A stretch of 64,000 bases of DNA from Micromonospora sp. NBC_00421 (GCF_036017915.1 NZ_CP107929.1:5336001-5400000), one strand, 5' to 3'. Numbered from the stretch's first letter, positions 17,146-26,170 are shown. Made by a program: numbers and translations. The notes: generated by a model from the sequence alone, not told the origin.

Positions 17146-18504
17146 ATGTCCAGCAGAGCCCTGCGCGCGGTCGCCCTCGTCGGCGTCGCCACCCTCACCC
17201 TGCTCGCCAGCACCGCTCCCGTCCGCGCCGGTGGCCCGTCACCCGCCGCGGACCGCACGCCCGCCGGCGGACACGACGAGCAGATCACCTTCCAGGAGTG
17301 GTCCCGGCACCCCGACTGGCGGGCCGGCACCCACCGGGGCACGTACGCCGTACCCGGCCACCGCGGCGGCCTCACCATCGGCCGTCCCGCCGGCAGCACC
17401 GAGTTCACCGACCCGCACACCGGCACCACCCGCACCTGGGAGTACGCCACCTGGACCTCGCCGCGCACCCCGATCGGCTTCGACGCCACCGAACTCGTCG
17501 CCTCCTGGAACGCCGACACCCCCGCCGGCACCTGGCTCCAGGTCGAACTCCAGGGCACCTACACCACAGGCGACCACACCCCGTGGTACGTGATGGCCCG
17601 CTGGGCCGACGGTGACGAGGACATCGCCCGGGCCACCCTGGACGGTCAGGGCGACCCCTGGTCCAGCGTCTGGACCGACACCTTCGCCATCGACGACGCC
17701 GCCGCCGGAGTGCTGCTGCGGTCGTACCGACTGCGGCTCACCCTCTACCGCGCGCCCGGCCAGGCCGCCTCACCCCGGGTCCGGATGCTCGGCGCGATGA
17801 GTTCGCAGGTGCCGGACCGGTTCACCGTCACCCCCAGCCGGGGCGGCATCGCCTGGGGCACCGAGTTGCCGGTGCCGGCCCGCTCCCAGATGATCCACCG
17901 GGGCAGCTACCCGGAGTGGGGCGGCGGCGGGCAGGTCTGGTGCAGCCCGACGTCCACCACGATGGTGCTGGAGTACTACGGCAGGCTGCCGTCGGCCGCC
18001 GACCTGGCCTGGATCGACCCCGACCACCCCGACCCGCAGGTCGTCCACGCCGCCCGGATGACCTGGGACAACGAGTACGAAGGCGCGGGCAACTGGCCGT
18101 TCAACACCGCGTACGCGGCAAGCTTCCCCGGCATCGAGGCCCGGGTGACCCGGCTGCACTCGCTCGACGAGGTGGAACGGTTCGTCCGGGCCGGCATCCC
18201 CGTGATCACCTCGCAGTCCTTCCTCGACACCGAGCTGGACGGGTCGAACTACGGCACCTCCGGGCACCTGTTCGTGATCGTCGGCTTCACCGCCGACGGT
18301 GACGTGATCGTCAACGACCCGGCGTCGGCGTCCAACGCCGAGGTGCGCAACGTCTACCGGCGGGACCAGTTCGAGCAGATCTGGCTGCGGACCAAGCGCC
18401 ACCGGGCCGACGGCTCGGTGGCCGGCGGTCCGGGCGGCATCGCCTACCTGATCAAGCCGACCGACCGCCCGTGGCCGGTCGTCCCGGGCTCCACCAACTG
18501 GTGA
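17146..18504 (+). CDS. Secreted C39-like cysteine peptidase family protein
   Basis: A 452-residue exported protein. The signal peptide MSSRALRAVALVGVATLTLL ends near residue 28. Residues ~40-235 form a beta-rich N-terminal domain, and residues ~250-440 a C39_2-like papain-fold domain. Candidate catalytic residues are C266 (GQVWCSPTSTTMVLEYYG), H374 (GTSGHLFVIVGF) and D391 (VIVNDPAS). Substrate unknown; it is not fused to an ABC transporter, so it is probably not a bacteriocin-leader peptidase. ATG follows CGGAG; divergent from the carboxypeptidase. Confidence 0.85.
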   Translation: MSSRALRAVALVGVATLTLLASTAPVRAGGPSPAADRTPAGGHDEQITFQEWSRHPDWRAGTHRGTYAVPGHRGGLTIGRPAGSTEFTDPHTGTTRTWEYATWTSPRTPIGFDATELVASWNADTPAGTWLQVELQGTYTTGDHTPWYVMARWADGDEDIARATLDGQGDPWSSVWTDTFAIDDAAAGVLLRSYRLRLTLYRAPGQAASPRVRMLGAMSSQVPDRFTVTPSRGGIAWGTELPVPARSQMIHRGSYPEWGGGGQVWCSPTSTTMVLEYYGRLPSAADLAWIDPDHPDPQVVHAARMTWDNEYEGAGNWPFNTAYAASFPGIEARVTRLHSLDEVERFVRAGIPVITSQSFLDTELDGSNYGTSGHLFVIVGFTADGDVIVNDPASASNAEVRNVYRRDQFEQIWLRTKRHRADGSVAGGPGGIAYLIKPTDRPWPVVPGSTNW

Positions 18505-18520
18505 TCCTGCGGGGCGGGGG

Positions 18521-18793
18521 TCAGGGGCGCGGGTCGCCCCCGGCGGGGTGGTCGTCGCCGGCCAGGGCGGAGCGCAGCCGTTCCTTCTCCGCGCGTCGCC
18601 GCTCGGCGGCGGCGGCCACCTCCTCGGCCATCTGGTCCCGCCAGCCCCGGAGCAGGAAGAACGACGCGGCGGCGGAGAAGATCAACGCCACCATCAGCTT
18701 CAGGAAGAGGTTCATCCCGACCGGCCACAGCGCCGCCACGACCACCAGGAACAGCCCGATCCGGGCCAACGTGTACTTGACCGCCGCGCTCAT
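18521..18793 (-). CDS. Small membrane protein, DUF4229-like
   Basis: A 90-residue protein with two hydrophobic segments (YTLARIGLFLVVVAALWPVG and LKLMVALIFSAAASFFLL) and a charged C-terminal tail with a short coiled-coil (MAEEVAAAAERRRAEKERLR). This matches the actinobacterial DUF4229 type often found beside menaquinone genes. The ATG overlaps the stop of a repeat-encoded mini-ORF (ATGA). The upstream 117 bases are two units of the start-codon repeat, so the original leader has been displaced. Confidence 0.82.
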   Translation of the reverse strand: MSAAVKYTLARIGLFLVVVAALWPVGMNLFLKLMVALIFSAAASFFLLRGWRDQMAEEVAAAAERRRAEKERLRSALAGDDHPAGGDPRP

Positions 18794-18852
18794 GCGCCAA
18801 CCTCACTTCGCGACTGCGGGGCTCGCAAACCCGGCTCACTCCTCGCGCTCAT
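18790..18852 (-). CDS. 20-codon mini-ORF of the intact second-locus repeat unit
   Basis: Reads MSARSEPGLRAPQSRSEVGA then TGA, whose first two bases are shared with the ATG of the small membrane-protein gene. Compared with the btuC/btuD copies it differs at five of 20 residues, three of them conservative (T/S, I/V and P/A). GTGAGG near its end could serve as ribosome-binding site for the downstream gene. Confidence 0.4.
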   Translation of the reverse strand: MSARSEPGLRAPQSRSEVGA

Positions 18853-18910
18853 GGGCCCACCTCACTTCGCGACTGCGGGCTCGCAAACCCGGCTCACTCC
18901 TCGCGCTCAT
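18794..18910 (-). repeat. Second array of the start-codon repeat (59-bp and 58-bp units)
   Basis: Unit B (18794-18852, 59 bp) is intact. Unit A (18853-18910, 58 bp) has lost one C in the central GCCCCGC, which shifts its frame and destroys the stop/start overlap. Both open ATGAGCGCGAGGAGTGAGCC and share with the 13-kb units a core of about 45 bases (TTCGCGACTGCGGGGCTCGC ... CTCACTCCTCGCGCTCA on the plus strand). The array lies between a membrane-protein stop at 18956 and the ATG at 18793. Confidence 0.95.
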
Positions 18911-18955
18911 GCTTCCCACCCCTTGCTTCTGCGCCGGGGCCCCGACGCCTGTGGT

Positions 18956-19396
18956 TCAGCCCGTGCGTCGGGCCAGCCAGTGCACGCCCTGGAACCAGAG
19001 CGCCGCGTACCCGATGGTGAACGCGAGCGCGGCCAGCCCGCCGGTGAACAGCGGTGCCAGCCCTGCGGCGAGGCCCGCCACCAGCAGCCCGGCGAGCACC
19101 GCGACCACCGCGGCGGACAACGCCGCGACCACCCGGGCCGCGCCGAAGTCCCAGGCCCGGAAGTCGTCCCAGAACAGCCAGGCCGGCAGGATCACCGCGA
19201 GCCAGCCATTGGTACGGCCGAAGTCGCCCGCGCCGGCCACCGCGAACGCCCAGTCGAAGAGCACAAGCGCCAGCAGGCCGATCAGCCAGCCGGCCACGCT
19301 CACCCCGAGCAGGTCACCCAGGGTCAGAATGCGCCCCTCGGCGTCCCGGCGGGGAAAACCGCTGTGCTGCGGCGCGGTCGGCTGCTGTCCGGTCAT
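18956..19396 (-). CDS. Predicted four-helix membrane protein
   Basis: A 146-residue protein with about four hydrophobic segments (GVSVAGWLIGLLALVLFDWA, GWLAVILPAWLFWDDF, VVAALSAAVVAVLAGLLVAG, ALAFTIGYAALWFQGVHWLA). The hydrophilic start is MTGQQPTAPQHSGFPRRDAE. No family recognised. It lies 23 bases beyond mqnE in the same direction and is probably cotranscribed with it and with the small membrane protein downstream. Confidence 0.75.
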   Translation of the reverse strand: MTGQQPTAPQHSGFPRRDAEGRILTLGDLLGVSVAGWLIGLLALVLFDWAFAVAGAGDFGRTNGWLAVILPAWLFWDDFRAWDFGAARVVAALSAAVVAVLAGLLVAGLAAGLAPLFTGGLAALAFTIGYAALWFQGVHWLARRTG

Positions 19397-19419
19397 GGTG
19401 TGCCGAGCATACGGTCGGG

Positions 19420-20589
19420 TCAGGCCCAGACCTGCTGGGGCTCGGCACGCCGCTGCGCCGGCGAAGGCGCCCGGTCGTACTCGCGCACCACGTTGTAGCG
19501 GGTGTCCCGCTCGACCGGCTGGAAACCGGCGTCCCAGATCAGGTGCAGCAGGTCGTCCCGGTGCATCGTGTTCGGGGTGCCGTACGAGTCGGCGTCGTGG
19601 GTGATCTTGTATTCGACGACCGAACCGTCCAGGTCGTCCACGCCGAAGTTGAGCGACAGCTGGGCCACCGACAGCCCGTGCATCACCCAGAAGTTCTTCA
19701 CGTGCGGGACGTTGTCGAACAGCAGCCGGGAGACCGCGAACGTCTTCAACGACTCGGCCGGCGAGGCCATCGTGGTGCGCGCCTGGATCCGGTTACGGAT
19801 CTTGCCGTCCGCCGAGTCGACGAAGTCGTGCTGGTAGCGCAGCGGGATGAAGACGGCGAAACCGCCGGTCTGGTCCTGCAGCTCGCGCAGCCGCAGCACG
19901 TGGTCGACCCGGTGCCGGGGCTCCTCGATGTGGCCGTAGAGCATCGTCGCCGGGGTCTTCATGCCCTTGGCGTGGGCCAGCGCGTGGATCCGCGACCAGT
20001 CCTCCCAGTGGCAGGCATGGTCGACGATGTGCTGGCGGACCTCCCAGTCGAAGATCTCCGCGCCGCCGCCGGTCAGCGACTCCAGGCCGGCGTCCATCAG
20101 CTCGTCGAGGATCTCGTCGGCCGACAGGCCGCTGATCTTCTCGAACCACTGCACCTCGGTCGCGGTGAAGCACTTGAGCTTGACGTTCGGCAGCGCCGCC
20201 TTCAGCTCCCGCAGCACCTTCGGGTAGTAGCGCCAGGGCAGCGTGGGGTGCAGGCCGTTGACGATGTGCAGCTCGGTGAGCTGCTCGTCCTCCATCTCCT
20301 TGGCCTTGCGGACCGCCTCGTCGATGCGCATCGTGTACGCGTCCTTCTCGCCCGGCTTGCGCTGGAAGGAGCAGTACGCACACGAGGCGGAACAGACGTT
20401 CGTCAGGTTGAGGTGCCGGTTGACGTTGAACATCACCCGTTCGCCGTTCAACTCCGTACGCCGGTGGTGGGCCAGCCGGCCCAGCCAGGTCAGGTCGTCG
20501 CTCTCATAGAGGGCGATCCCGTCCGAGCGGGTCAGTCGCTCCCCCGCGTACACCTTCGCTTCGAGCTCACGCTTGAGTCCGGCGTCCAT
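19420..20589 (-). CDS. mqnE: Aminofutalosine synthase MqnE
   Basis: A 389-residue radical-SAM enzyme joining 3-enolpyruvylbenzoate and adenosine to give aminofutalosine, the second futalosine-pathway step after MqnA. The CxxxCxxC cluster motif is C66-SAS-C70-AY-C73. NVNRHLNLTNVC, QRKPGEKDAYTM, TELHIVNGLHPTLPWRYYP and LESLTGGGAEIFDWEVRQ are typical of MqnE. The frame is open to 20685, but MDAGLKRELEAKVYAGERL is the usual family start and GGAAGG lies upstream of it. Divergent from the NlpC/P60 gene. Confidence 0.95.
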   Translation of the reverse strand: MDAGLKRELEAKVYAGERLTRSDGIALYESDDLTWLGRLAHHRRTELNGERVMFNVNRHLNLTNVCSASCAYCSFQRKPGEKDAYTMRIDEAVRKAKEMEDEQLTELHIVNGLHPTLPWRYYPKVLRELKAALPNVKLKCFTATEVQWFEKISGLSADEILDELMDAGLESLTGGGAEIFDWEVRQHIVDHACHWEDWSRIHALAHAKGMKTPATMLYGHIEEPRHRVDHVLRLRELQDQTGGFAVFIPLRYQHDFVDSADGKIRNRIQARTTMASPAESLKTFAVSRLLFDNVPHVKNFWVMHGLSVAQLSLNFGVDDLDGSVVEYKITHDADSYGTPNTMHRDDLLHLIWDAGFQPVERDTRYNVVREYDRAPSPAQRRAEPQQVWA

Positions 20590-20833
20590 CGAAAAGCCAC
20601 GTCCCTTCCACCTGCGGTCCCGATCGAGCCTACGTCGGACCACCGACGGGTCGGCAGGACGGGCACCGGCAGCGACGTACTTCACCCGTACTCCCAGGCT
20701 TCTCCAAGCCGTCTGCGCATCGACATCGTTGTCCCGGTGCGGTAAGACAGGATGGGACGCAACGCACGACCGGTGGCGTCCCGGTCGCCGCGCCCACCCC
20801 GCGCGGCGCCATCACGCGACATCAGGGAGCGGA

Positions 20834-22423
20834 ATGGTCGACAGCGGGCACGGGCGACGGCAGCAACGACGCAGAAGCCCGCTGATCTCCCCGGTGCTAC
20901 GTCCGGCGCTCTGGTCGGCCCTGCTCGGCGCGGTCGCCGCGATGGTCCTGACCACCCCGGCCTACGCCGAGCCGCCGCTGCCCAACACCGTCCCGGACAC
21001 CGGTACCCGGCCGGTGGCGGCGGGCGGATTGCAGTTGCCCGGCGCGGCGGCCCCCGGCTACCCGACCCTCGGTCAGCCCGGCTATCCGACCCTGCCGGTC
21101 GGCGGGCTCCCGACCAGTCCGCTGCTGTCCCAGATCGACGCCCTGACCGCGCAGAACGGTCAGCTCGCCGACCAGCTCCTCCAGTTGCAGAAGCAGCGCG
21201 ACGACGCGCGGCTCCAACTCACCGGCGTGCAGGGTGAGCTGACCCGGGCCCGGGGCGCGCTGACCGTGGCCGAGCAGCAGGCCAACGCCGTCGCCGCCAA
21301 CGCCTTCAAGGCCGCCGCCGCCCTGCCGCCCGGCGAACTCGCCCGCGACCTGCGCGGGTTGAGCGTCCTGCAGCGGGTCTCCCGGGGTGAGCAGGCCGAC
21401 GACGAGACCACCGCGGCGGCCGGTGAACTGTCCCGGGCCCGCACCGCCGAGCAGGTCGCGGCCCAGGCGGTCACCGCAGCCGAGGACCGGGTCCGGCGGG
21501 CCGAGGAGCAGTTCGCCGCGGTGCAGAAGGCGCTGCGCGACAACGACGCCACGCTGATCAAGCTGCGGGCCAACAACCAGACCCAGCTCATCGCGCTGGA
21601 GAAGCAGCAGGAGGCCGCCGAGCAGAAGCTGGGCGCGGCGTACGTCGAGGGGCAGAGCAGCAGCGGCCTGAACGCCAGCCCGCAGGCGCTCGCCGCCGTG
21701 CGGTACGCGCTGGCGCAGCTCGGTGACCCCTATCTCTGGGCGGCCGAGGGCCCGGACCGGTTCGACTGCTCCGGCCTGATGTGGGCCGCCTACCGGTCCG
21801 CCGGGTACTACGACCTGCCCCGGGTCGCCCGCGACCAGTACTACGCCACCCGCGGCCGGACGGTCTCCCAGGGTGCCCTGCTCCCCGGCGACCTGCTCTT
21901 CTTCGCCTCGGGCAGCAGCTGGACGACCATCCACCACGTCGCGATGTACATCGGTGGCGGGCGGATGGTGCAGGCGCCGCGCAGCGGGGACGTGGTCAAG
22001 ATCTCCCAGGTCCGCTGGTCCGGCCTCTACGCCTCCACCCGGGTCGTCGGCGCGGTGACCACCCCCGGCTCCCCGGTCACCCAGATCCCGACGCCGACCC
22101 CGAAGCCCACCACGCCCTCGCCGAAGCCGACCACCGCGTCCCCGAAGCCCACCACGCCGACGCCTCGGCCGACCGGCGGGTCGACCACGGTACCGACGAA
22201 GCCCCCGACCCCGACCCCGACGTCCAGCTCCGCGACGCCGACCCCGACGCCCACGCCGACCAAGAGCGCGGGCCCGACGCCGAGCGTCTCCGGTTCCGGC
22301 ACCCCGACCCCGCAGACCAGCAGCGCCACCCCGACCACGGCCACCAGCACCGGCACCCCGGAGAGCAGCCGGTCGGCGTCCGCCTCGGCATCGGCGACCG
22401 CCTCGGCGAGCACCGGGAGCTGA
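20834..22423 (+). CDS. Secreted NlpC/P60 peptidoglycan endopeptidase with coiled coil and Pro/Thr tail
   Basis: A 529-residue RipA/DIP1281-like cell-wall hydrolase. A signal segment (LRPALWSALLGAVAAMVLTT) is followed by a long coiled coil (about residues 95-270: LSQIDALTAQNGQLADQLLQ ... LIALEKQQEAAEQKLG). The NlpC/P60 domain follows with C312 (DRFDCSGLMWAAY) and H368 (IHHVAMYIGGG), then a ~120-residue tail of PTPTPKPTTPSPKP repeats ending in Ser/Ala. Such enzymes cut peptide crosslinks during cell separation or sporulation. ATG follows GGGAGCGGA. Confidence 0.92.
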   Translation: MVDSGHGRRQQRRRSPLISPVLRPALWSALLGAVAAMVLTTPAYAEPPLPNTVPDTGTRPVAAGGLQLPGAAAPGYPTLGQPGYPTLPVGGLPTSPLLSQIDALTAQNGQLADQLLQLQKQRDDARLQLTGVQGELTRARGALTVAEQQANAVAANAFKAAAALPPGELARDLRGLSVLQRVSRGEQADDETTAAAGELSRARTAEQVAAQAVTAAEDRVRRAEEQFAAVQKALRDNDATLIKLRANNQTQLIALEKQQEAAEQKLGAAYVEGQSSSGLNASPQALAAVRYALAQLGDPYLWAAEGPDRFDCSGLMWAAYRSAGYYDLPRVARDQYYATRGRTVSQGALLPGDLLFFASGSSWTTIHHVAMYIGGGRMVQAPRSGDVVKISQVRWSGLYASTRVVGAVTTPGSPVTQIPTPTPKPTTPSPKPTTASPKPTTPTPRPTGGSTTVPTKPPTPTPTSSSATPTPTPTPTKSAGPTPSVSGSGTPTPQTSSATPTTATSTGTPESSRSASASASATASASTGS

Positions 22424-22563
22424 CCGACCGTCCCCGGCGCGTCGGCCCCGGTCGGTACTCCGGCTGTGCCGACGGGGCGAGATGTGGCACGGTGACACGA
22501 GGCACAGCCGGTCACCGGTCACGGGACGCGGGACGCGGGTGCGAGGGTGCGCGGAGGGTGATC

Positions 22564-23976
22564 ATGGGTGAGCAAGAGGTTCCGGTGGAGCGGGTCGACC
22601 AGGGGCCCGTGCCCGACCCGGCCGCCGACGCCCCGGGCCGGCCCACCGGAGCCGCCGACCGGCCAGCCCGCGCCACGGCCAGCGTGAGCACCGTGACCGC
22701 ACCGCCCGAGGGTGGTGAACCGTCCGCCGAGCCGGCCGTCGCGACCACCTACCGAGCCGGCGCCCCGGTGACCTCCGCCGGCCCCGACGACGCACCCGCC
22801 GCCCCGGCCGTCGTTCCCGGGCAGCGCGGCGGACCGGACGGCGGCACGGCACGAGCCAGCGTCTCCGTCCCCGGGCTCAGCCGGATCTCCGCCGCCGAGG
22901 CCGAAGGCGCGGCGGCAGGAGCGGGGACGCGAGCCGGCGATGCGGCCGGTGGGGTGTACCGGTCGACCCCGGTCGCTCCGGAGCCGCCGGAGCCGGCACT
23001 GCCCCCGGAGCCAGCACTGCCCCCGGAGCCGGTCCGGCCGCCCACCCCGCCGACCCCGGCACCGGAGCCCACCCCGGAACCGCCACCGCCGCCGAAACCC
23101 GCTCCCGGGCCGGCCCCGAGCCCGTCGCCGTTCACTCCCGAGCCGCCGGCGCCCGGTCCGTTTCCCGCGCCGGTTCCGCCGCTGCCCGGTCCCGTCCCGG
23201 TCCCACCCGGGCCGGTCCCACCCGTACCCGGGCCGCCGGTGCCGCCCCCGGGTCCGGCGGTGCCTCCGCCTCCGCCGTCGCCCGGCCCGATGCCGGCGCC
23301 TCCGTTCCCGCCGCCACCGGCCATGCCCGACCGGCCGAACCCGACGCCCACCTTCCGGGCCAGCGCCCCCGCCACCGCCACCCCGCCCGGCGGGGCCGTC
23401 CCCACGCCCGGCAGCACCGTCCCCACGCCCGGCGGGGCCGCCACCGCGCCCGGCAGCACCGCCACCGCGCCCGGCTCGGCGGGTCCGGCCCCGACGCCTG
23501 CGGCCTCGGTGGGGCCAGCCGGTGCGGGGGGTGCCGGTGCGGCCGTGCCCACGTTCCGGGCACCGGTCGTCCCCGACCCGTCAGCCGGGGACGCCACGTC
23601 GGTGCTACCGGTGGTGTCGGCTTCCGCACCGCCCGGCCGGTCCCCGGCCGCACCCGGTCCGCGCCGGACGGCCACCGGTACGTCCTATCGTGGCGGCCAG
23701 GACCTCGCAAGCGTCGGCTTCGGCGGCGGCACCGACGGGCCGGGGCACTCCACGATCGCCTTCCCGGCCGCCAATCCGGTGGAGAACTCCGGCTCGCTGA
23801 CCGGGCACATCCTGGCCCAGGGCTGGTCCGACACGCCGACCTCGCGGACCAGGACCACCCGGGTGGTGATCGTGCTGGCCGCCTCGCTGGGGTTGCTGGT
23901 GGCGATCAGCGTGCTGGTCGTCCTGCTCGCCGGCGACGTGATGGACGGGCTGGTCGGCGGCATGCTGTCCAAGTGA
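22564..23976 (+). CDS. Proline-rich protein with C-terminal membrane anchor
   Basis: A 470-residue protein of unknown function. Residues ~1-140 are Ala/Gly/Pro-rich and probably disordered, and ~140-260 are a dense proline tract (PEPALPPEP, PPPPKPAPG, VPPLPGPVPVPPGPVPP). Residues ~260-330 carry GGAVPTPGSTVPTPGGAATA repeats. A short conserved-looking part (SYRGGQDLASVGFGGGTDG) precedes one transmembrane helix (VVIVLAASLGLLVAISVLVVLLAG). The topology suggests a cytoplasmic or wall-spanning tail on a single anchor. Start ATG with GGAGG upstream. No homologous family recognised. Confidence 0.65.
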   Translation: MGEQEVPVERVDQGPVPDPAADAPGRPTGAADRPARATASVSTVTAPPEGGEPSAEPAVATTYRAGAPVTSAGPDDAPAAPAVVPGQRGGPDGGTARASVSVPGLSRISAAEAEGAAAGAGTRAGDAAGGVYRSTPVAPEPPEPALPPEPALPPEPVRPPTPPTPAPEPTPEPPPPPKPAPGPAPSPSPFTPEPPAPGPFPAPVPPLPGPVPVPPGPVPPVPGPPVPPPGPAVPPPPPSPGPMPAPPFPPPPAMPDRPNPTPTFRASAPATATPPGGAVPTPGSTVPTPGGAATAPGSTATAPGSAGPAPTPAASVGPAGAGGAGAAVPTFRAPVVPDPSAGDATSVLPVVSASAPPGRSPAAPGPRRTATGTSYRGGQDLASVGFGGGTDGPGHSTIAFPAANPVENSGSLTGHILAQGWSDTPTSRTRTTRVVIVLAASLGLLVAISVLVVLLAGDVMDGLVGGMLSK

Positions 23977-24232
23977 GATCGGGCCGAGGCTGCGCTCGAC
24001 GGATGTGCTGCTGGGCGGGCCTGCCGGGCGGGTGAGGACGACCGAGCCGAGGTGAGTCCGCCCACTACCGCCTCGGGATGCACTGGCGGCACCGCCGGAT
24101 CGCCGTACACTTGTCGGGATCACTGACCTGGCGCGCGTGGCGTGCCCCTGGGCGATCTTGCGGGCGATTCGGCGGCGTACCTCATGCTGCGGCGGGCCAT
24201 CGCGAAGATGCGCCCCGCTCGAAAGGCATTTC

Positions 24233-26119
24233 TTGACCACCTCTGTTGACCCCGGCACCATTCCGTCCGCCCACGACCTCCCGACCGGTGACGTCACCGG
24301 CACCGACCCGGCCCCGACCGCCCCCGTCGTCGGCTTCGCCGACCTGGGGCTGCCCCGGCAGTTGGTCGACACCCTCGCCCGGCAGGGCATCACCGCCCCG
24401 TTCGAGATCCAGCGGGCCACCCTGCCCGACGCCATCGCCGGCCGGGACGTGCTCGGTCGGGGCCAGACCGGCTCCGGCAAGACCCTGGCCTTCGGCCTGG
24501 CGGTCATCGCCCGGCTGGCCGAGCGCAACCGGGCCCGGCCGCTGCACCCGCGCGCCCTGGTCCTGGTGCCCACCCGCGAGCTGGCGATGCAGGTCAACGA
24601 CGCGCTGCTGCCGCTGGGCAAAGCCGTCGGGATCTTCCTCAAGACCGCCGTCGGCGGCGTGCCGTACGACCGGCAGATCGACGCGCTGCGTCGGGGTGTC
24701 GAGATCGTCGTAGCCACCCCGGGCCGACTCGGTGACCTGATCAACCGGGGCGTCTGCGTCCTGGACGACGTCGAGGTAACCGTCCTCGACGAGGCCGACC
24801 AGATGGCCGACATGGGCTTCCTCCCCGAGGTCACCGAACTGCTCGCCAAGACCCCGGCGAACGCCCAGCGGCTGCTCTTCTCGGCCACCCTGGACGGCGA
24901 CGTCGACACCCTGGTCAGGCGGTTCATGACCGACCCGGTGACGCACTCCACCGCCCCGTCGACCGCCTCGGTGTCCACCATGGACCACCACCTGCTGCTG
25001 ATCCCGCCACACGACAAGTTCGCCGTGGCGGCGTCGATCGCGGCCCGCCCCGGCCGGACCATGCTCTTCGCCCGTACCCAGCTCGGCGTGGACCGGCTGG
25101 TGGAACAGCTCGGCGCGGTGGGTGTGCGGGCCGGTGGGCTACACGGCGGCAAGACCCAGCGGATGCGCACCAAGACCCTCGCCGAGTTCAAGGAGGGACG
25201 GATGAACGTGCTGGTCGCCACCGACGTGGCGGCCCGGGGCATCCACGTCGACGGGGTCTCCCTGGTGCTGCACATCGACCCGCCGAAGGACCCGAAGGAC
25301 TACCTGCACCGGGCGGGCCGTACCGCTCGGGCCGGCGAGTCCGGCGCGGTGGCCACACTGGTACTGCCCAAGCAGCGGCGGACCACGCTGGCGATGATGG
25401 AGAAGGCCGGCGTGGCGCCGGCCGAGACGCGGGTCCGGGTCGGCGACGCGGTGCTTACCGAACTGACCGGTGCCCGCGAGCCCAGCGGCGTCCCGGTCCT
25501 GGTACGCGAGGAGCCCGACGCGCGCCGGCACGGCGACCGGCCGCGCCGCTTCGGCGACCGGGACTCCAGGGGCTACGGCGGCAACCGGGACAGCCGGGGT
25601 TACGGCGGCAACCGGGACTCCCGGGGCTACGGCGGGGACCGGAGCTACGGTGGCGACCGACCGACCGGGGATCGCCAACCCACCGGTGAGCGCGGTTACC
25701 GCGACCGTCCCACCGGCGAGCGCGGCTACAGCGCCCGCCCCGGCGGCGAGCGGGGTTACGGCGACCGTCCCACCGGCGACCGCGGTTACAGCGCCCGCCC
25801 CGGCGGCGAGCGCAGCTACGGTGACCGGGCCAGCGAGCGGGGTTACGGCGAGCGCCCCGGCGGCGAGCGGGGCTACGCCGACCGCACCCGGACCGAGCGG
25901 GGTTACGGCGACCGCACCGATCGGCGCTTCGGAGACCGGGGCGAGCAGCGGTTCGGCGGCCGGAGCGACCAGCCTTCCGGGGAGCGCCGGTTCGGCAGCG
26001 GTGACCCCCGTGGCGGCGACCGGCAGGGCGGGTTCCGCACCGAGGGGCGGGTTCGCGACGACCGACCGCGCGACGACCGGCAGGGTTTCGGCGGCCGGCC
26101 GCCGGCGCGTACCCACTGA
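24233..26119 (+). CDS. DEAD-box ATP-dependent RNA helicase with RG-rich C-terminal tail
   Basis: A 628-residue helicase. Q-motif FADLGLPRQLVDTLARQGI, motif I GQTGSGKT (residue ~77), Ia PTRELAMQV, Ib TPGR, II DEADQ (variant DEAD), III SAT, V ATDVAARGIHVDGV and VI HRAGRTARAGE are all present. Residues ~430-620 are a low-complexity tail of repeats such as RGYGGNRDS and GERGYGDRPTGDRGYSARPG, expected to bind RNA nonspecifically. A TTG start is chosen: GAAAGG lies nine bases upstream and the alternative ATG at 24137 has no support. Ends at a strong terminator. Confidence 0.9.
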   Translation: MTTSVDPGTIPSAHDLPTGDVTGTDPAPTAPVVGFADLGLPRQLVDTLARQGITAPFEIQRATLPDAIAGRDVLGRGQTGSGKTLAFGLAVIARLAERNRARPLHPRALVLVPTRELAMQVNDALLPLGKAVGIFLKTAVGGVPYDRQIDALRRGVEIVVATPGRLGDLINRGVCVLDDVEVTVLDEADQMADMGFLPEVTELLAKTPANAQRLLFSATLDGDVDTLVRRFMTDPVTHSTAPSTASVSTMDHHLLLIPPHDKFAVAASIAARPGRTMLFARTQLGVDRLVEQLGAVGVRAGGLHGGKTQRMRTKTLAEFKEGRMNVLVATDVAARGIHVDGVSLVLHIDPPKDPKDYLHRAGRTARAGESGAVATLVLPKQRRTTLAMMEKAGVAPAETRVRVGDAVLTELTGAREPSGVPVLVREEPDARRHGDRPRRFGDRDSRGYGGNRDSRGYGGNRDSRGYGGDRSYGGDRPTGDRQPTGERGYRDRPTGERGYSARPGGERGYGDRPTGDRGYSARPGGERSYGDRASERGYGERPGGERGYADRTRTERGYGDRTDRRFGDRGEQRFGGRSDQPSGERRFGSGDPRGGDRQGGFRTEGRVRDDRPRDDRQGFGGRPPARTH

Positions 26120-26135
26120 TCCGACGAATCGTCGA

Positions 26136-26170
26136 CGCCGCCCCGGAGCCCACGCTCCGGGGCGGCGTTT
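26136..26170 (+). terminator. Rho-independent terminator after the DEAD-box helicase
   Basis: Perfect 13-bp stem CGCCGCCCCGGAG / CTCCGGGGCGGCG with a 6-base loop, followed by TTT. It lies 17 bases after the helicase stop. Confidence 0.88.

Noticed and set aside
20897..22522. 541-codon minus-strand open frame opposite the NlpC/P60 gene
   Set aside because: Glycine/arginine-rich shadow without motifs; the plus strand has a signal peptide, coiled coil and catalytic residues.
22749..23675. Glycine-rich minus-strand frame resembling a PE-PGRS-like protein
   Set aside because: It is the complement of the proline-rich coding tract on the plus strand, which alone has a start site, ribosome-binding site and membrane helix.
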